Shown here: positions 22,030 to 32,521 of the stretch, piece after piece
Layout of the letters: the number at the start of each line of letters is the position of its first letter
Position numbering within the stretch: the first letter of the stretch is position 1
Notes under the pieces: generated by a model
Databases searched by the model: none
The model's input: the letters and a program-made list of their open reading frames with translations, nothing else
Told to the model about the DNA's origin: nothing
Program-made: the position numbers and the translations under genes
Assembly: GCA_949987705.1 (NCBI GenBank)
Contig: OX465281.1
Span: 174,234,516-174,298,515, forward strand
Direction of reading: 5' to 3'
Source: Thereva unica
Lineage: Eukaryota; Arthropoda; Insecta; Diptera; Therevidae
Length of the DNA: 64,000 nt

Positions 22030-24522
22030 TTAGTAAGGATTAATAAAATTATTTAAAAATTTTAAGTTATTTTTGTAATCGGTATGGTTATTAAGAGTTG
22101 AAATATGATTTTTATTAATATGAAAAGTTTCTTTGATAAGCCTGTTGTTATAAAAATTGTCAGAATCTAAAATTTTAGTTTCCTTAAATTTAAATTTGTG
22201 ACCGGTATCATAAGTGTGTTTTGTTAAAGCACTGTGATGGAAGTTTAAGTTTTTGCTATGGTAATCGTGTTGGTATACTCTTTTCTTTAATGGCTGAGAT
22301 GTTTCGCCAATATAAATTTTATCACATGCCCCACAATTAATCTGGTAGATGACATTTTTTGTTTCGATGGCTGGAATTTTGTCTTTAAGTTTGGTGAAAA
22401 GATAAGAAGTGGAGGAAATCGAATTGTTAGTTATCTTGATATTACTGTTACGTAAAATTTTATTGATTGTATGATTGGTGTCTTTATCAAACGGGATCTT
22501 AGTAAATATAATATTAGAATTTAAATTATTATCAACATTGGAATTTATAGTCATTGTGGATCTTAATTTAAATAATCTTTTATTGATATACTTTTTAATA
22601 ATATGAAAAGGGTAACAATTTTTTAATAATTTAGTATAAATTAGTTCAATATTTTTCGAGTGGAATGAATGGTCGGAAAGTAGAAAGGCTCGATCAACAA
22701 GGGCGTTGATTACACTGATTTTATAAGTATTGTTAGTGTAGGAATAGTAGTTTAAAAATCGTTCACTAGCGATAGGTTTTTGATACCAATCTGTAATGAT
22801 TTTATTGTGTGTCTTGATTAAAGTCACATCTAAAAAGTTAAGTTTATTGTCATTTTCCAACTCTAAAGTGAATTTAATTTTTGGATGGTAACTATTAAAT
22901 TTATTAAATATTAAGTTTAAATTATCAATAGGAATAATTAGTATGCAATCATCAACATATCTTTTATAATATAATATTTTAAATTGCGGGTCAAGAATGA
23001 TCCCCTTTTCGAGTTTTTGAAGAATGATGTCAGCAAGGGAACTAGAGATGCTAGATCCCATAGGGGAGCCGTCAATCTGTTTGTAAATGATATTGTTATG
23101 GCTAAAAATTGCATTTTTGAAACATAACTTAATACCTTCAATAAATTGATCTAAATTGAGATCTGTAAACTCATGAATCTCATTCCACCTCTCGTTAATA
23201 CATTTAAAAACTAATTCTTGAGGAATGCTAGGGTATAACGATATTACATCAAAACTTACAAGGTAGTAGTTATCAGGAATGTATAAGTTAGAAATATCAT
23301 CTACCAGTTGAAAAGAGTTTTTAATATTGAATTCATGTTTAGAGGTAACTTGTGTTAATACATTATTTAAATATTTAGAAAGTTTGTAAATGGGAGTATC
23401 AATAGTAGATGTGATCTGACGTAATGGAACGTTATTCTTATGAATTTTAGGGTTCATATACATTCTTCCAATCTTTGGATTGTTTGTTATTAAATCAGGC
23501 TTATTAATGAGTTTTAAAAATTTTTTACATTCAAAATCTAAATTGTTAATGGGGTTTCGATTTAATTTAGTGTAAGTACTATCGTCATTTAAAATTGCAG
23601 AAGATTTAGTGTCATAGTCGTGTTTAAACATTATTACAGTTTTGGCTCCTTTATCAGCTTTGGTAATTATTAGAATATCTTTATGGCTTTTAACAAATTG
23701 ATTTGTAATTTTGATCCATTTCAATAATTCAATTTGAGGGTAAGATAATTTTTCCTTTTTTAAGGTTTTGAATCTAGTGTCTAAATATTTAGAAATTTTA
23801 TTTTTGATGTTATCTTTGTTTTCAATATTACTTCTATCTATTGATACAGAAAGGTTAATGTATGTCTCTAAAATTAATTGTTTAATATATTTAATATTGT
23901 TAGTTTTATAATTGAATTTCGGTCCTAAAGATAAAATTACTAAGATTTTTTCGTCAATATATAAGTCAGTTAAATTAACTATCCAATTGTGGTAGTGTTT
24001 TCTTAAAAGGGAACAAATACTATTGTTTAAAGCATGACTTCGTAACTTCTGCAATTTTTTGTCGATAGATAGTCTGTTTTTTCTTTTCGTTACATAATAT
24101 ATTTTGTTACTATTATATATGATGTAATAATATAAATCAATAGGAAAGTTATCAATAAATTCTAATATGAGTTGTAATTTAATATTATTTAAATGATTTA
24201 AGATGGCATATGTATCATTAATTTCTAAGTTTAATAATTTGTATTGAAATAATTTTAAATTGTGTTCAAAATTTTTGTTGAAACGATTAGAATAATAATA
24301 ACGATTATTTCTATAAGAATATTTTATGAAATTTGGAATAAGGTTATCTTTTTTACATTTGGTTAGAAAGTATAATCTATTTTCGTTAATGGCAAGTTTT
24401 TTGATGTTATTAAAATACCTGTAGATGGATTGGGTATATTGAATATCAAATTGTAATTTCATTTGGTGAAAAAACCCTTGTTGTGACATTGCTATCGCTA
24501 ACTGGTAAGAAGATGTTGTCAT
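22030..24522 (-). CDS. Penelope-like element reverse transcriptase with GIY-YIG endonuclease
   Basis: An 830-codon frame without internal stops. The N-terminal 270 residues are lysine- and asparagine-rich. The RT follows, with ITKADKGAKTVIM, LVSFDVISLYPSIPQ near residue 420, the SPMGSSISSSLADI block, and the catalytic YKRYVDDCILII near residue 521. The C-terminus is a GIY-YIG nuclease: IYQINCGACDKIYIGETSQ near residues 723-741, with the Cys pair typical of Penelope and downstream H/E residues (ALTKHTYDTGH, LIKETFHI). Such proteins nick the target and copy RNA at the nick. The last two codons and the stop come from the inserted Helitron, so the native tail is lost. The frame is well preserved, which suggests a rather recent element. 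Confidence 0.92.
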   Translation of the reverse strand: MTTSSYQLAIAMSQQGFFHQMKLQFDIQYTQSIYRYFNNIKKLAINENRLYFLTKCKKDNLIPNFIKYSYRNNRYYYSNRFNKNFEHNLKLFQYKLLNLEINDTYAILNHLNNIKLQLILEFIDNFPIDLYYYIIYNSNKIYYVTKRKNRLSIDKKLQKLRSHALNNSICSLLRKHYHNWIVNLTDLYIDEKILVILSLGPKFNYKTNNIKYIKQLILETYINLSVSIDRSNIENKDNIKNKISKYLDTRFKTLKKEKLSYPQIELLKWIKITNQFVKSHKDILIITKADKGAKTVIMFKHDYDTKSSAILNDDSTYTKLNRNPINNLDFECKKFLKLINKPDLITNNPKIGRMYMNPKIHKNNVPLRQITSTIDTPIYKLSKYLNNVLTQVTSKHEFNIKNSFQLVDDISNLYIPDNYYLVSFDVISLYPSIPQELVFKCINERWNEIHEFTDLNLDQFIEGIKLCFKNAIFSHNNIIYKQIDGSPMGSSISSSLADIILQKLEKGIILDPQFKILYYKRYVDDCILIIPIDNLNLIFNKFNSYHPKIKFTLELENDNKLNFLDVTLIKTHNKIITDWYQKPIASERFLNYYSYTNNTYKISVINALVDRAFLLSDHSFHSKNIELIYTKLLKNCYPFHIIKKYINKRLFKLRSTMTINSNVDNNLNSNIIFTKIPFDKDTNHTINKILRNSNIKITNNSISSTSYLFTKLKDKIPAIETKNVIYQINCGACDKIYIGETSQPLKKRVYQHDYHSKNLNFHHSALTKHTYDTGHKFKFKETKILDSDNFYNNRLIKETFHINKNHISTLNNHTDYKNNLKFLNNFINPY

Positions 24523-25440
24523 GAGACATATTTATATTTGTGATAGGAAGCGTTGAAACAAATAGTGAAAAGTTGTAGTTTAACTCTTAATGAAAAATGC
24601 AGTTGTGTTCGGTGCAGTGTCAAATCGCTATATTTTCCAAAAAAACAACTCTGAAGTTTGTCCCTAGGTTTTGACGTCAAAGTTGTAACCCGCATGGTAA
24701 CTCGAAGTACTCCAAATTGTCTCATTTTATCATACAATTTTTTAAACGCACTTATTGTTCAGACACTAACGAACATGTGCATACATTTTGTGACAAAGAT
24801 AAGTTGAAATTGGTTGATTTTTGGGCAAAACTGGCTAACGTGAACGTAGGTTACATTTAAATGCCAAAGTTGTAGCTGCAATTAATTTGCTCATATTACA
24901 TTAAATTCATCCCCGTAAAATTTCTTATGACCTATTGTAACTAGTTAAATCATATGTAACGTTTCCTTCGCTTAAATTGTTTCATGAATCTTAAAAAAAA
25001 GTAATTTAAGCGAATGTCAAAATTGTAACCATCCGAATTTGAAATGTCAAAATTGTAACCATGTCATGTTTTCATAAAAAAAATATGCGCATTGAATTTT
25101 TTAATGCTCTACATCAGAAAACATTTATTTATGAAGTAAGAAACACAAAAAATATCATGGCACGGTTGTGCTATCAATTTGAAATTTCATTTTTCCAATT
25201 AGCTCAAGTTAAAGGTTCTGGAGAATCGCCCATAACTTCTGTTTTATATAAAGTATATAACATTTATTGTTAGATTTATAATTACTGATGGGTAGATTTA
25301 AGAAATATATAACCAAAATTTTTACTCCCAAAACTGTACATAAATGAAAAACAAAAAATAATTTTTTTAACAGAAAACACTTATGCAAAATTATAGGTAC
25401 CTTCAAAAATGTCTGTACATATTAGTATACAGGGTGTATC
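24523..25440. other. Penelope 5' flank and short repeats
   Basis: No gene recognised. A 72-codon minus frame at 24519-24737 overlaps the Penelope start by four bases but has no known similarity. Between about 24660 and 25065 the phrase TCAAAATTGTAACCAT and variants (CAAAGTTGTAACCCGC) recur, a loose set of short repeats. No second hammerhead-like motif was found here. Confidence 0.4.
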
Positions 25441-25506
25441 AATTACTTGACGAGTTGGGCTGTGGATAGGCCTTGGATAGACGAACAAAAAATCGCGGGG
25501 TGGTAT

Positions 25507-25672
25507 TATGCTGCGGCTTTTACTTTTAAAGTTTTAAGCACTGCTAATTTTGAAATTGGCTCTATTTCTTCCTTTTTGTACTTTTCCACCTGAGTTTTGC
25601 CGTAAAGTACCAAATAAGGCCAATTTTCACATTAACAGTGCTTAAAACTTCAAAAGTAAAAGCCGCAGCATA
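25507..25672. mobile_element. Small MITE, 166 bp, with 35-base inverted ends
   Basis: Left TATGCTGCGGCTTTTACTTT and right complement agree for about 35 bases with one indel. It is bordered by TA on both sides, which suggests a Tc1/mariner-type donor. No coding content. Its right end abuts the LINE remnant at 25680. Confidence 0.65.
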
Positions 25673-25679
25673 ATAGTTG

Positions 25680-25990
25680 TGAGACATTCTTCTTCTTTAA
25701 ACTCCTTTAATCCCTCATGGGACATAGAGCGGAAACAGTTGCCCTCCAGCGGACTCTGTTTTGCGCGACAGCTCTTAGCTCCGACCAGGATCTCCCAGTT
25801 GTTGCGGCTTCTTATAGTAGGGTTCTTCTCCACGTTGTTCTATGTCTTCCTACTCGACGGGAACCTTGCGGATTCCAGTCAAGGGCCTGTTTGGCTAGAT
25901 TTTCGTTTTCGCGTCGCAAGGTGTGGCCAACCCAATTCCACGGTGACGTGGACTGCCTGGAAAAATCTAAGCAGTGGAGATTACTTGAGG
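25680..25990 (-). pseudogene. LINE reverse-transcriptase C-terminal remnant
   Basis: On the minus strand one frame reads WNWVGHTLRRENENLAKQAL then GRHRTTWRR; after a shift the next reads SWSELRAVAQNRVRW. This is the conserved tail of a widespread insect endonuclease/RT family. A second copy of the very end lies at 50034-50190. It borders the gypsy remnant at its right side. No catalytic part remains. Confidence 0.75.
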
Positions 25991-26345
25991 CTGGGTTATT
26001 TAATTTTATGTGAATTAACTTAAAATTTTTTATAAGGCAAAAGTTGAGACTGTTAACTATTTTTTTATTATTACAAAATGAGTGATTCAATGAAAATTAG
26101 GTCCAAACACAACTATCTCCTACGCATTTCTTGTAAGAATGAAATTGCAATGCAATAAAATTCCTGCTGATAAAACTTTGACACACAATATTTCAAATTG
26201 CAATTGCAGACAAATTGATCGTGTAGCCCCCGGGTTAATGAGCGCTGGAAATAATGTTTCACTCATTCTTGTTTGCCGGTCAAAAATTGTAGCAAGCGCT
26301 TGCATGGCCGTAAAAGCTTTCTCTGTGAACGCGCACACTTAAAAC

Positions 26346-26769
26346 AATGCAGACTTTTACTCGCGCCTATAAAGGCTTGTCGGCGATTGTTTGCCTGCGC
26401 TGGAAACAAGCTTTGTACGTGAACGTACCCTTTCATCATTCCTTCTCCAATGTCCAATAGGATTCCGTGTGTTGTCATAAAGTCCAAACCGAGAATACAC
26501 TCGTCTACTATGTCAACCAGCAGGAACGAATGTGTAAACTCAATGCGCCGAGTACCACATTGTCTCCTCATGTAACTGCACTGGTCCGTGTTTTTCAGCC
26601 ATTTTCTACCGATCAAATCAGCCCGGATGACAGATCTTGAAGCACCTGTAACCACGGTAATTGTGAATTGTTCATCGCCTACTTTCCCCTCGATGAAAAG
26701 GCTGTTGTTGCTACGCTGCAGTTGGGTGATGCTGACGGTGACATCAGGGAGTTCAATTTTCTCTACCAA
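26346..26769 (-). pseudogene. Gypsy aspartic protease remnant
   Basis: The frame encodes a retropepsin-like domain: DVTVSITQLQRSNN leads to TITVVTGASRSVIRADLIG, where the catalytic Asp of the usual D-T/S-G triad reads Val, then FLLVDIVDECILGLDFM, the conserved ILG flap-side motif. It follows the gag zinc knuckle on the same strand. The loss of the catalytic Asp means it cannot be an active protease. At about 26346 the similarity stops and the expected RT is not present. Confidence 0.8.
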
Positions 26770-26784
26770 CTCCCTCTGGTCACC

Positions 26785-27034
26785 TTACTGCCGTTGTCCA
26801 CATTTTCCACAGCATGTTGAGCCACTCCTACTCGCTGGAGACTCCCTCCTACGCTTTCGACAACTCCTTTGTAGATGGCCCGGCTCACCACAGTTCCAGC
26901 ATCGTAGACGACCACGTACCTCCGAGGTGTTGATTCGATGGCAAATGTTCTCAACTGTATTGATTCCTCTGAGGTGGACTGCACTCTTTGTTGCTTCCTT
27001 CGCTGCCTCGTAAGCAAGAGCATATGCCAAAACA
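26785..27034 (-). pseudogene. Gypsy gag C-terminus with zinc knuckle
   Basis: The frame reads YEAAKEATKSAVHL and then CWNCGEPGHLQRSC, a complete CCHC knuckle (C-X2-C-X4-H-X4-C) for binding genomic RNA, followed by a basic stretch and a second Cys pair (CCGKCG). It continues the gag frames at 27650-28648 after removal of the MITE at 27042-27643. The next frame on the strand is the protease. Confidence 0.8.
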
Positions 27035-27041
27035 GTAGTAA

Positions 27042-27643
27042 CAGCGAGCAATAATAATAAGAGTGATGAGCTAGAACAAATTTTCAAAAATGTTTCAATG
27101 CCCTTGAGATCAGCTGATAAAAATTTCAGTAGGAGTGAAAAAGTCAAAATATCAAAGATGTAATATCTATGATAAAAGGAGGCAGAATTGCTTTCACACT
27201 ACACGCAACGTGTATGAAAGAAAAATAAAAAATGAAGGGGAAGTGCCAATTTTCCAATTTAGCCAATATTTAGCTCAACACTGGAAGAATTACAAAACTC
27301 CCGCGTTTTTTATGTACAATACAAAGCCAAGTTTTAGAGTCGCGATGTGTACCAACAAGAATTTGCCCACGCATACATATAAACATATTAGAGTCGGCTA
27401 CATGTGCTCTGTTCCAATTCGACTTCCATTTGAATGTAAACATTCCAATAGGGGAAGCAAGCAACATGTTCTGTTTCATTCATACTCTTGTGTTTTTTGT
27501 ATTAAATGTATATCTATCGCGCATTTGTTAATATTTTTTTGGACTTTTTGAATAATGGTAGTTCTAATCTCTTCTTTCATATGTTTAACTCTTTTACTTG
27601 TCCTTGAGCTCCACCTAATCACTCTTGTTATTATTGCTCGCTG
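27042..27643. mobile_element. Non-autonomous TIR element in gypsy gag, 602 bp
   Basis: Ends CAGCGAGCAATAATAA and its complement agree for about 25 bases with one mismatch. The flanks share GTAGTAA (27035-27041 and 27644-27650), a 7-base duplication. The CAG start suggests a hAT relative, although hAT usually gives 8 bases. The insertion splits the gag coding sequence, and removing it restores continuity. The frames inside have no recognisable product. Confidence 0.72.
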
Positions 27644-27649
27644 GTAGTA

Positions 27650-28648
27650 ATCTTCGTTCCGGTCAATCTAGCTGCCTGTTGCACGTCCCGGTCAGTAAAT
27701 GAGTTAAAAAGAGCCTCTCGTGCTACCTTGTTAATGTAGTCTTGACGGAAACTAGTATATGCCAAATGCACTAGCATCTCGATATCGGCGCATAGTTCTT
27801 ATAAAGTTTCTCCTGGCTTTTGAAGTCTATTTCGAAGTTGCATTCGATAACCTCTTGCATATGCTGATCGCCTTAACGCATTTCCAAGGCTTGAACTAAA
27901 GACCCGTAGCTGCTGCGATGTTTTGCTGGTAATTACTGTAATATTTCTGTTGCTGTGCCCCTTAGTGACAACGTTAAAGTCATTGCTTTTTCCTCCGCAG
28001 TCCAGAAACTACCGGCTGCTGCTGCTTCGAAGTTTCCTAAGTCCAATGACTTCCTGCGATGAGTTCGCTGGGTGATGAATCTTTAGCCTCTCTAAATCGG
28101 CTCCGACGGTGTCTAGTTAAATTTCGAGTTTTCGCAGATCATTTCTTGATGAAAGATTCGAGCTTTTCCAGATCATTCGTTACATTTTCTTTCATCTTAA
28201 CCAGCTTATTGTTAACAGAAAGGGAGAATGATTCGATATTCTGCTCCGGCTGATTCCCCTTTTCTTCCTTAGGCTCTCTGAGCTCTGCGAACGAATACTC
28301 ATGAACTACTGTTAACATTTTTTGTTCATCTTTTAACGCCAACACTTCCACCTTGATCTCTGTCGTTGCTTCCTTCATCTCTGTTGATTCACGTTCTTGC
28401 GCTGCTGATGACAGTTCTTGGGCTTCCTTCATCACCTTCAATGTATCTAAAGTTCTGCCATGCTCACTGTTGCCTCTTCTGCCTCTGCTTCCATCTCGTC
28501 TTTGAACATCTGGATCTCTACCCTCGTTCACCATAGCTTCTCGAAGCCGGACGATTAGGGAATTTTTGGCTCCCACCGATGACAACGAGCGTTTACTTAA
28601 TTCTCTTTTTAAGTCCACAGAGCTTAATCCCACAAATTTTCGACCCAT
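27650..28648 (-). pseudogene. Gypsy gag with SAP domain
   Basis: The start (28648) gives MGRKFVGLSSVDLKRELSKR, continuing SLSSVGAKNSLIVRLREAM: a SAP-type helix-extension-helix motif found at the N-terminus of gag in some insect gypsy elements. A charged coiled-coil-like stretch follows (QELSSAAQERESTEMKEATT). After a frame change near 28139 the capsid-like core reads FWTAEEKAMTLTLSLRGTA, SLVQALEMR and LVHLAYTSFRQDYINK, with stops at about 27875 and 27800. It lies directly downstream of the 5' LTR on the minus strand. The reading frame is broken in several places. Confidence 0.8.
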
Positions 28649-28676
28649 TTTATTATTATGTCCTTATTTCGCACTC

Positions 28677-29553
28677 ACACAATTTAATACCAAACACAAT
28701 TCTTTAAGTTCACTATAATCACTTGCAATTTAATATATCAAACTATTAAATTCTATTAATCGCTTTGTAGTTCACTTTTCAATCACCACTTTTCGCTTTA
28801 GGTCACTTTAGAACACTTTCATTGCTTTTCAAACCAAACTGACTTTCCAAACGGCCTTTGCAAGTCTTTTTTATATATTCAAGCTCCCCCTTTTTCTAGT
28901 GCGTAGTGGAATATCCTTTCTTTTTCAACAGATATTGAGTCTAACAGATAGCGCCATGTTAGCATACTAGATAAATCGTAAATTCAAAACCTAACAAAGT
29001 TGTTATCAATAACATCATTCAACTTCTAACAAACAGATGGCGCATAAGGCGGGCCGCACACTTGTGCGACATTTATTGCAATGAGATAAATGCCGCAATG
29101 CGGTAATTACTGCAACGCAACAAATATCGCATGATCCCATCTGAAAAGCACGCAGAGTGCTGTTGCTGCCGTACATCAATGCGACCAATCGAAATATTGC
29201 ATTGCAACATGAAGGAGATATCGCAAAGAGATAGAAACGTCTTCCTTCATTGCAATATTTACAGCATGCTGCATTGCGATTTTGAGGTTTGACTTGATCG
29301 GAAGCGTTTATTGAAAAATTCAAAAATGAATTAAAAAATAAAATAAAAGGTTTCTTTAAAAAATACCAAATTACAGGCATTTTATCTTAACTAGAACTCA
29401 TTTTGTTAAACTTGCTTATATTTACACCATCATACCTTGCGGTAAATGTCGCATAAATATACGGTTTCAAATCTCAGTGCAGTAATTACCGTACTGCGGA
29501 ATTTATCTATATGCAATAAATGACAAGTGTGCGGGCCCGCCTAAATCATCACA
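28677..29553 (-). repeat. Gypsy element 5' LTR interrupted by a MITE
   Basis: Matches 13782-14189 from ACACAATTTAATA to GCGCATAAATCATCACA. Without the MITE at 29048-29541 and its duplicated TAA it is about 380 bases. On the minus strand it precedes gag, so it is the 5' LTR. No standard tRNA primer site could be recognised between it and the gag start at 28648. Confidence 0.75.
29048..29541. mobile_element. PIF/Harbinger-type MITE in the LTR, 494 bp
   Basis: Inverted ends start GGCGGGCCGCACACTTGT (right end with one extra C) and are flanked by TAA at 29045-29047 and 29542-29544. The sister LTR at 14175-14186 reads GCGCATAAATCATC with a single TAA, so it shows the empty site. The interior is rich in GCAATAAATGCCGCAATGCG-like motifs. 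Confidence 0.85.
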
Positions 29554-31129
29554 ATATAAAGCGTAGAATTTATCCTTCCAATCCAAAGAATAAATTGTCT
29601 CGTTGCATATTCAGTTGTTTTTTTGGAAGTGCGAGTACATTTAACGGCAATAAAATAAATAAAAAGTGTCTCCACAATGTGAAATGTTAACACACTTAAC
29701 CGCAACAACAAAATGCATTGTCTAACTTGAACAGAGGCATAGCGAAATGTGCTCAGGTTTGCGAAGGTTTTGCTCCAAACATTTAGCCAAGGGATAATTG
29801 ACTAAATATGATTCGGGTTTTTGATTAAATATGGCTCGCCATTGTCCGGGTTATACACAAATACTATTGGGCGATCCCTGAGTCTTGTAATTACCCCTAC
29901 TCTTGTTTTGGAGTATTTTACTCCTAGTAGAAACGCATAAAATTTCCGGTAGATTTGGAAGCTTAAGCTACTTCAAAATAGATAGCTTTTTTATAGTTAA
30001 ATAAACTCGCGGTTAATTTATTTGAAAGTTTTTTTTAAAGTAGGTACACTTGCTTATATTGTACGATAAGATATAAAATTTCCTTCTATTATAAAAATTA
30101 TAAAAATAATTATTTCAAATTTATTTTAAGAACAATAAATTAATTTGAAATTATGTATTACTCGTATTTTCTTCTGGAAAGCACTGAGCAACAGCCCGTC
30201 TTATTGCCGGGCCCAAAACGTGATAAAAATTCGCTAAGCTTCAAGTGTTTGGGACAGCTTTGTGTTGAAGGTAACTTTCTTTTCCATTCGTATCCCTTTA
30301 TGACTTTTCGTTGCTACGTACGTTCCTTGCCAACTTTTAGATGAACGGAGAAGTGGACATCAAGCCCCTCATTATCTCTCAGCTCATGAGGAACGCACGT
30401 AGGAACGAACAGTCTAATCACCGCCTATAAGCAAAAGATAAAAAATCCTTACTGCCGAGGCCCAATGAAACCGTCAACATGATTTTTCATATAAAATGTT
30501 GCTGCTTTTGATGATGTCGGTCACTTGGATTTAACTTTAATTCTGCAGGTCTACCCTACCACGAACAAAAGCTCTCTCATTTTTTCGCTCATTTTTTGAT
30601 GGGCCCTCTGCTAATGTTAATCAAATTTCCCTAATGTCACAAAGATGGTGTCTGTCACCTTCTTTTTTAATGTTCATTAAGCGCCTAATGTTCATTTAGT
30701 AAATGCACATTAGGAGCGATGTCTGTCCTGGGTATTAGGAGACCGACATAAAATATTCAATGCTTCCTTTTGGCTATAAAGTTGTCTGAATAATATTATA
30801 TGTATTACTTTTATTTCAGTAAAATCGAAGCAAACACGGTCCACACACATGTGGGTGATATATTAAGGGCATAAGCCTAACAAAGAAATGTAAACAATTG
30901 CCGAAGCAAGAGTTAGTGCAATCAAAGTCAACTACTACCTGGCACCGTCTTCAAAAGTGATTCTTCTTTCTAGATCCATTCTTATTGGATTGATGTTGTT
31001 AAGAATTACAAAAAATTATTTCATCCTTTTTTGTGCATCGCGGGTTTTTTTTCTGAAGTCGGTTTTTAAAATTTTTTTTTATTTCGTGCTTTTTAGTCCA
31101 TTCATTTTTTAATATTGCCTGTCATTGCA
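29554..31129. other. Unassigned DNA
   Basis: No gene is recognised. A + frame at 30153-30344 (QQPVLLPGPKRDKNSLSFK) is open and ends near a possible splice donor at about 30269, but nothing similar comes to mind. CCTAATGT and its complement make a short hairpin at about 30684-30714. The rest is AT-rich. Confidence 0.4.
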
Positions 31130-31149
31130 AGGAGCCTACGTTTTTACGA

Positions 31150-31320
31150 CGCCACATAGCGAAGTGTATTCTACTTGTCACACCTTTTCATTTGATACCC
31201 ATGTCTTGGGGAGCGCAATTGCAAAATTTGATTGCAGATTGTATTGTCATGCGAACTATACTATGTGCAAAATTTGCAGTTGATCGGTTATATGGAACTG
31301 GGTCAAAATCGAGTTGCAAG
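31150..31320 (-). repeat. Copy of a dispersed repeat shared with 62410-62700
   Basis: GTATTCTACTTGTCA, CTTTTCATTTGATACCCAT and GATCGGTTATATGGAA-TGGGTCAAAA are found here and, inverted, at 62400-62720. Both copies lack coding content. The family is probably an old non-autonomous transposon or part of one. Confidence 0.6.
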
Positions 31321-31619
31321 ATTTGTTTACACTATACACACATACAGATCAAGATAATATAAGGCATATAAAAAGTTAAGTTGCCATTGATATCGGGGAA
31401 ATTAAATGTAAACAATAAAATTCTTTGATTCTTCATCCACGTCATGGTATATTTATTTATTCGATATAAACAATAGTTTTTTGAGCTGCAAATTCGCCAT
31501 AATTTCGTTCTTATCGGCTTTTGTTCTGGAAGCAAATTTACAGACGCATTCACGTCGAAAACTTGTTTAATATGGAACAAAGTTCCCCGAAGGAAATTAA
31601 AAAATAATTATTTTGTCGA

Positions 31620-31735
31620 CATATAGAAAAAAAAGCACCGCGAGCCCTTGGGATCGAACTCGCACCCCACAAATCCCACAGACAAGAATACTTGTCTCTA
31701 GCCCTTTGCGCTATGTCAAGTACTATCGGCCGCTG
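31620..31735 (-). mobile_element. tRNA-like SINE head, family 2a
   Basis: On the minus strand GAGTTCGATCCCAAG resembles a tRNA T-arm/B box downstream of a GGCCGATAGT start. It stands next to a second, similar head at 31790-31870. No clean cloverleaf can be drawn, so it is a SINE head or tRNA relic and not a working tRNA gene. Confidence 0.45.
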
Positions 31736-31789
31736 ACCAATATGTTAATAAATCATTTCAGAAAGAAGAAAAAGAGAAAAAGAAAAAAA

Positions 31790-32205
31790 CCGGCCTGCAC
31801 CGACCGGAATCGAACCAGCGAACGCTGAATCGAGGATCCGACGCTCCAACCACCCCGCCATCGGCCTGCTGCCAGATTTTCAACAATAAAGTAATTTGTT
31901 CGGTGCCCATGAAATGTTTAGGTTGAGCTTTAACAGGTTGAATTTTAACAGTTTTTTCTGCCTAACTTCGAACTCCGTTATCAGAATTTAGAAAAAATTT
32001 AACGGGACCACCGTGGGAAGCTCCCCCTTCAAATGAACCAAAAAAAAGCAAAAAAGTTATTGGGTTACAAAGTTATGCGTGAACAGGACCACAAAATACC
32101 TACACGTCGAATTGAGTAACCTCCTCTTTTTTTGAAGTCGGTTAAAAAACCGGCTGCCCCGACCGGAATCGAACATGCAACGCTGAATCGAGGACCCGAC
32201 GCTCT
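31790..32205 (-). mobile_element. tRNA-derived repeat units, tandem, left part
   Basis: Minus-strand tRNA-like head with A box (TGGCGGGGTGGTTGGAGCG) and B box (GGTTCGATTCC), with an arm of class II tRNA type between them. It is joined to a 290-base body containing AACCGACTTCAAAAAAAGAG and GGTGGTCCCGTTAAAT. A second head begins at about 32146, and its remainder plus a second body lie at 38033-38345, beyond the Jockey LINE. The two units form a tandem pair. Confidence 0.65.
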
Positions 32206-32521
32206 TTTTTTTTTTTTTATTTAAAGCATTTATTTCTCTTATTAACTATCTTAATATAAATTTAACTAAATGCTTAAAGTTAATTATTCTAGCCTATGCT
32301 AATCTATCTAACTTACTGGCCCTCAGCAGGCACTCTAAATTAATCTAGGTCTTATATTAACTTATGCCTTTCGGCTAAAACTTATCTTTTTTAATTTTAT
32401 TTTATTTTAAAATATCATTGTAATTTATAATAATCTAAGAAAAATTAGAACAAAAAAACTTAGACACTATATTTATTTTATATATAAAAACTTAAATCTA
32501 CTTAATCAATAACTTATTTCT

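Larger units (their letters stand above)
18365..22039 (-). mobile_element. Non-autonomous Helitron, copy 2
   Basis: On the minus strand it begins TCCTTACTAATATTATAAAT (22039) and ends CTAG (18365), inserted between A and T. Near the 3' end, GCGTGCCTTGCAACGC forms the small hairpin expected about ten bases before the terminus. It is the same family as the copy at 3287-5445: identical start, the same 118-base minisatellite and the same 3' segment. There is no Rep or helicase gene. It landed in the last codons of the Penelope ORF. Confidence 0.88.

Noticed and set aside
27135..27551. 138-codon frame inside the TIR element as its transposase
   Set aside because: No DDE, zinc-finger or hAT motif is visible and the element is only 602 bases long.
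31790..31870. Serine/leucine-type tRNA gene
   Set aside because: Acceptor-stem pairing is poor and the same head plus body is repeated in tandem, so it is a tRNA-derived repeat.
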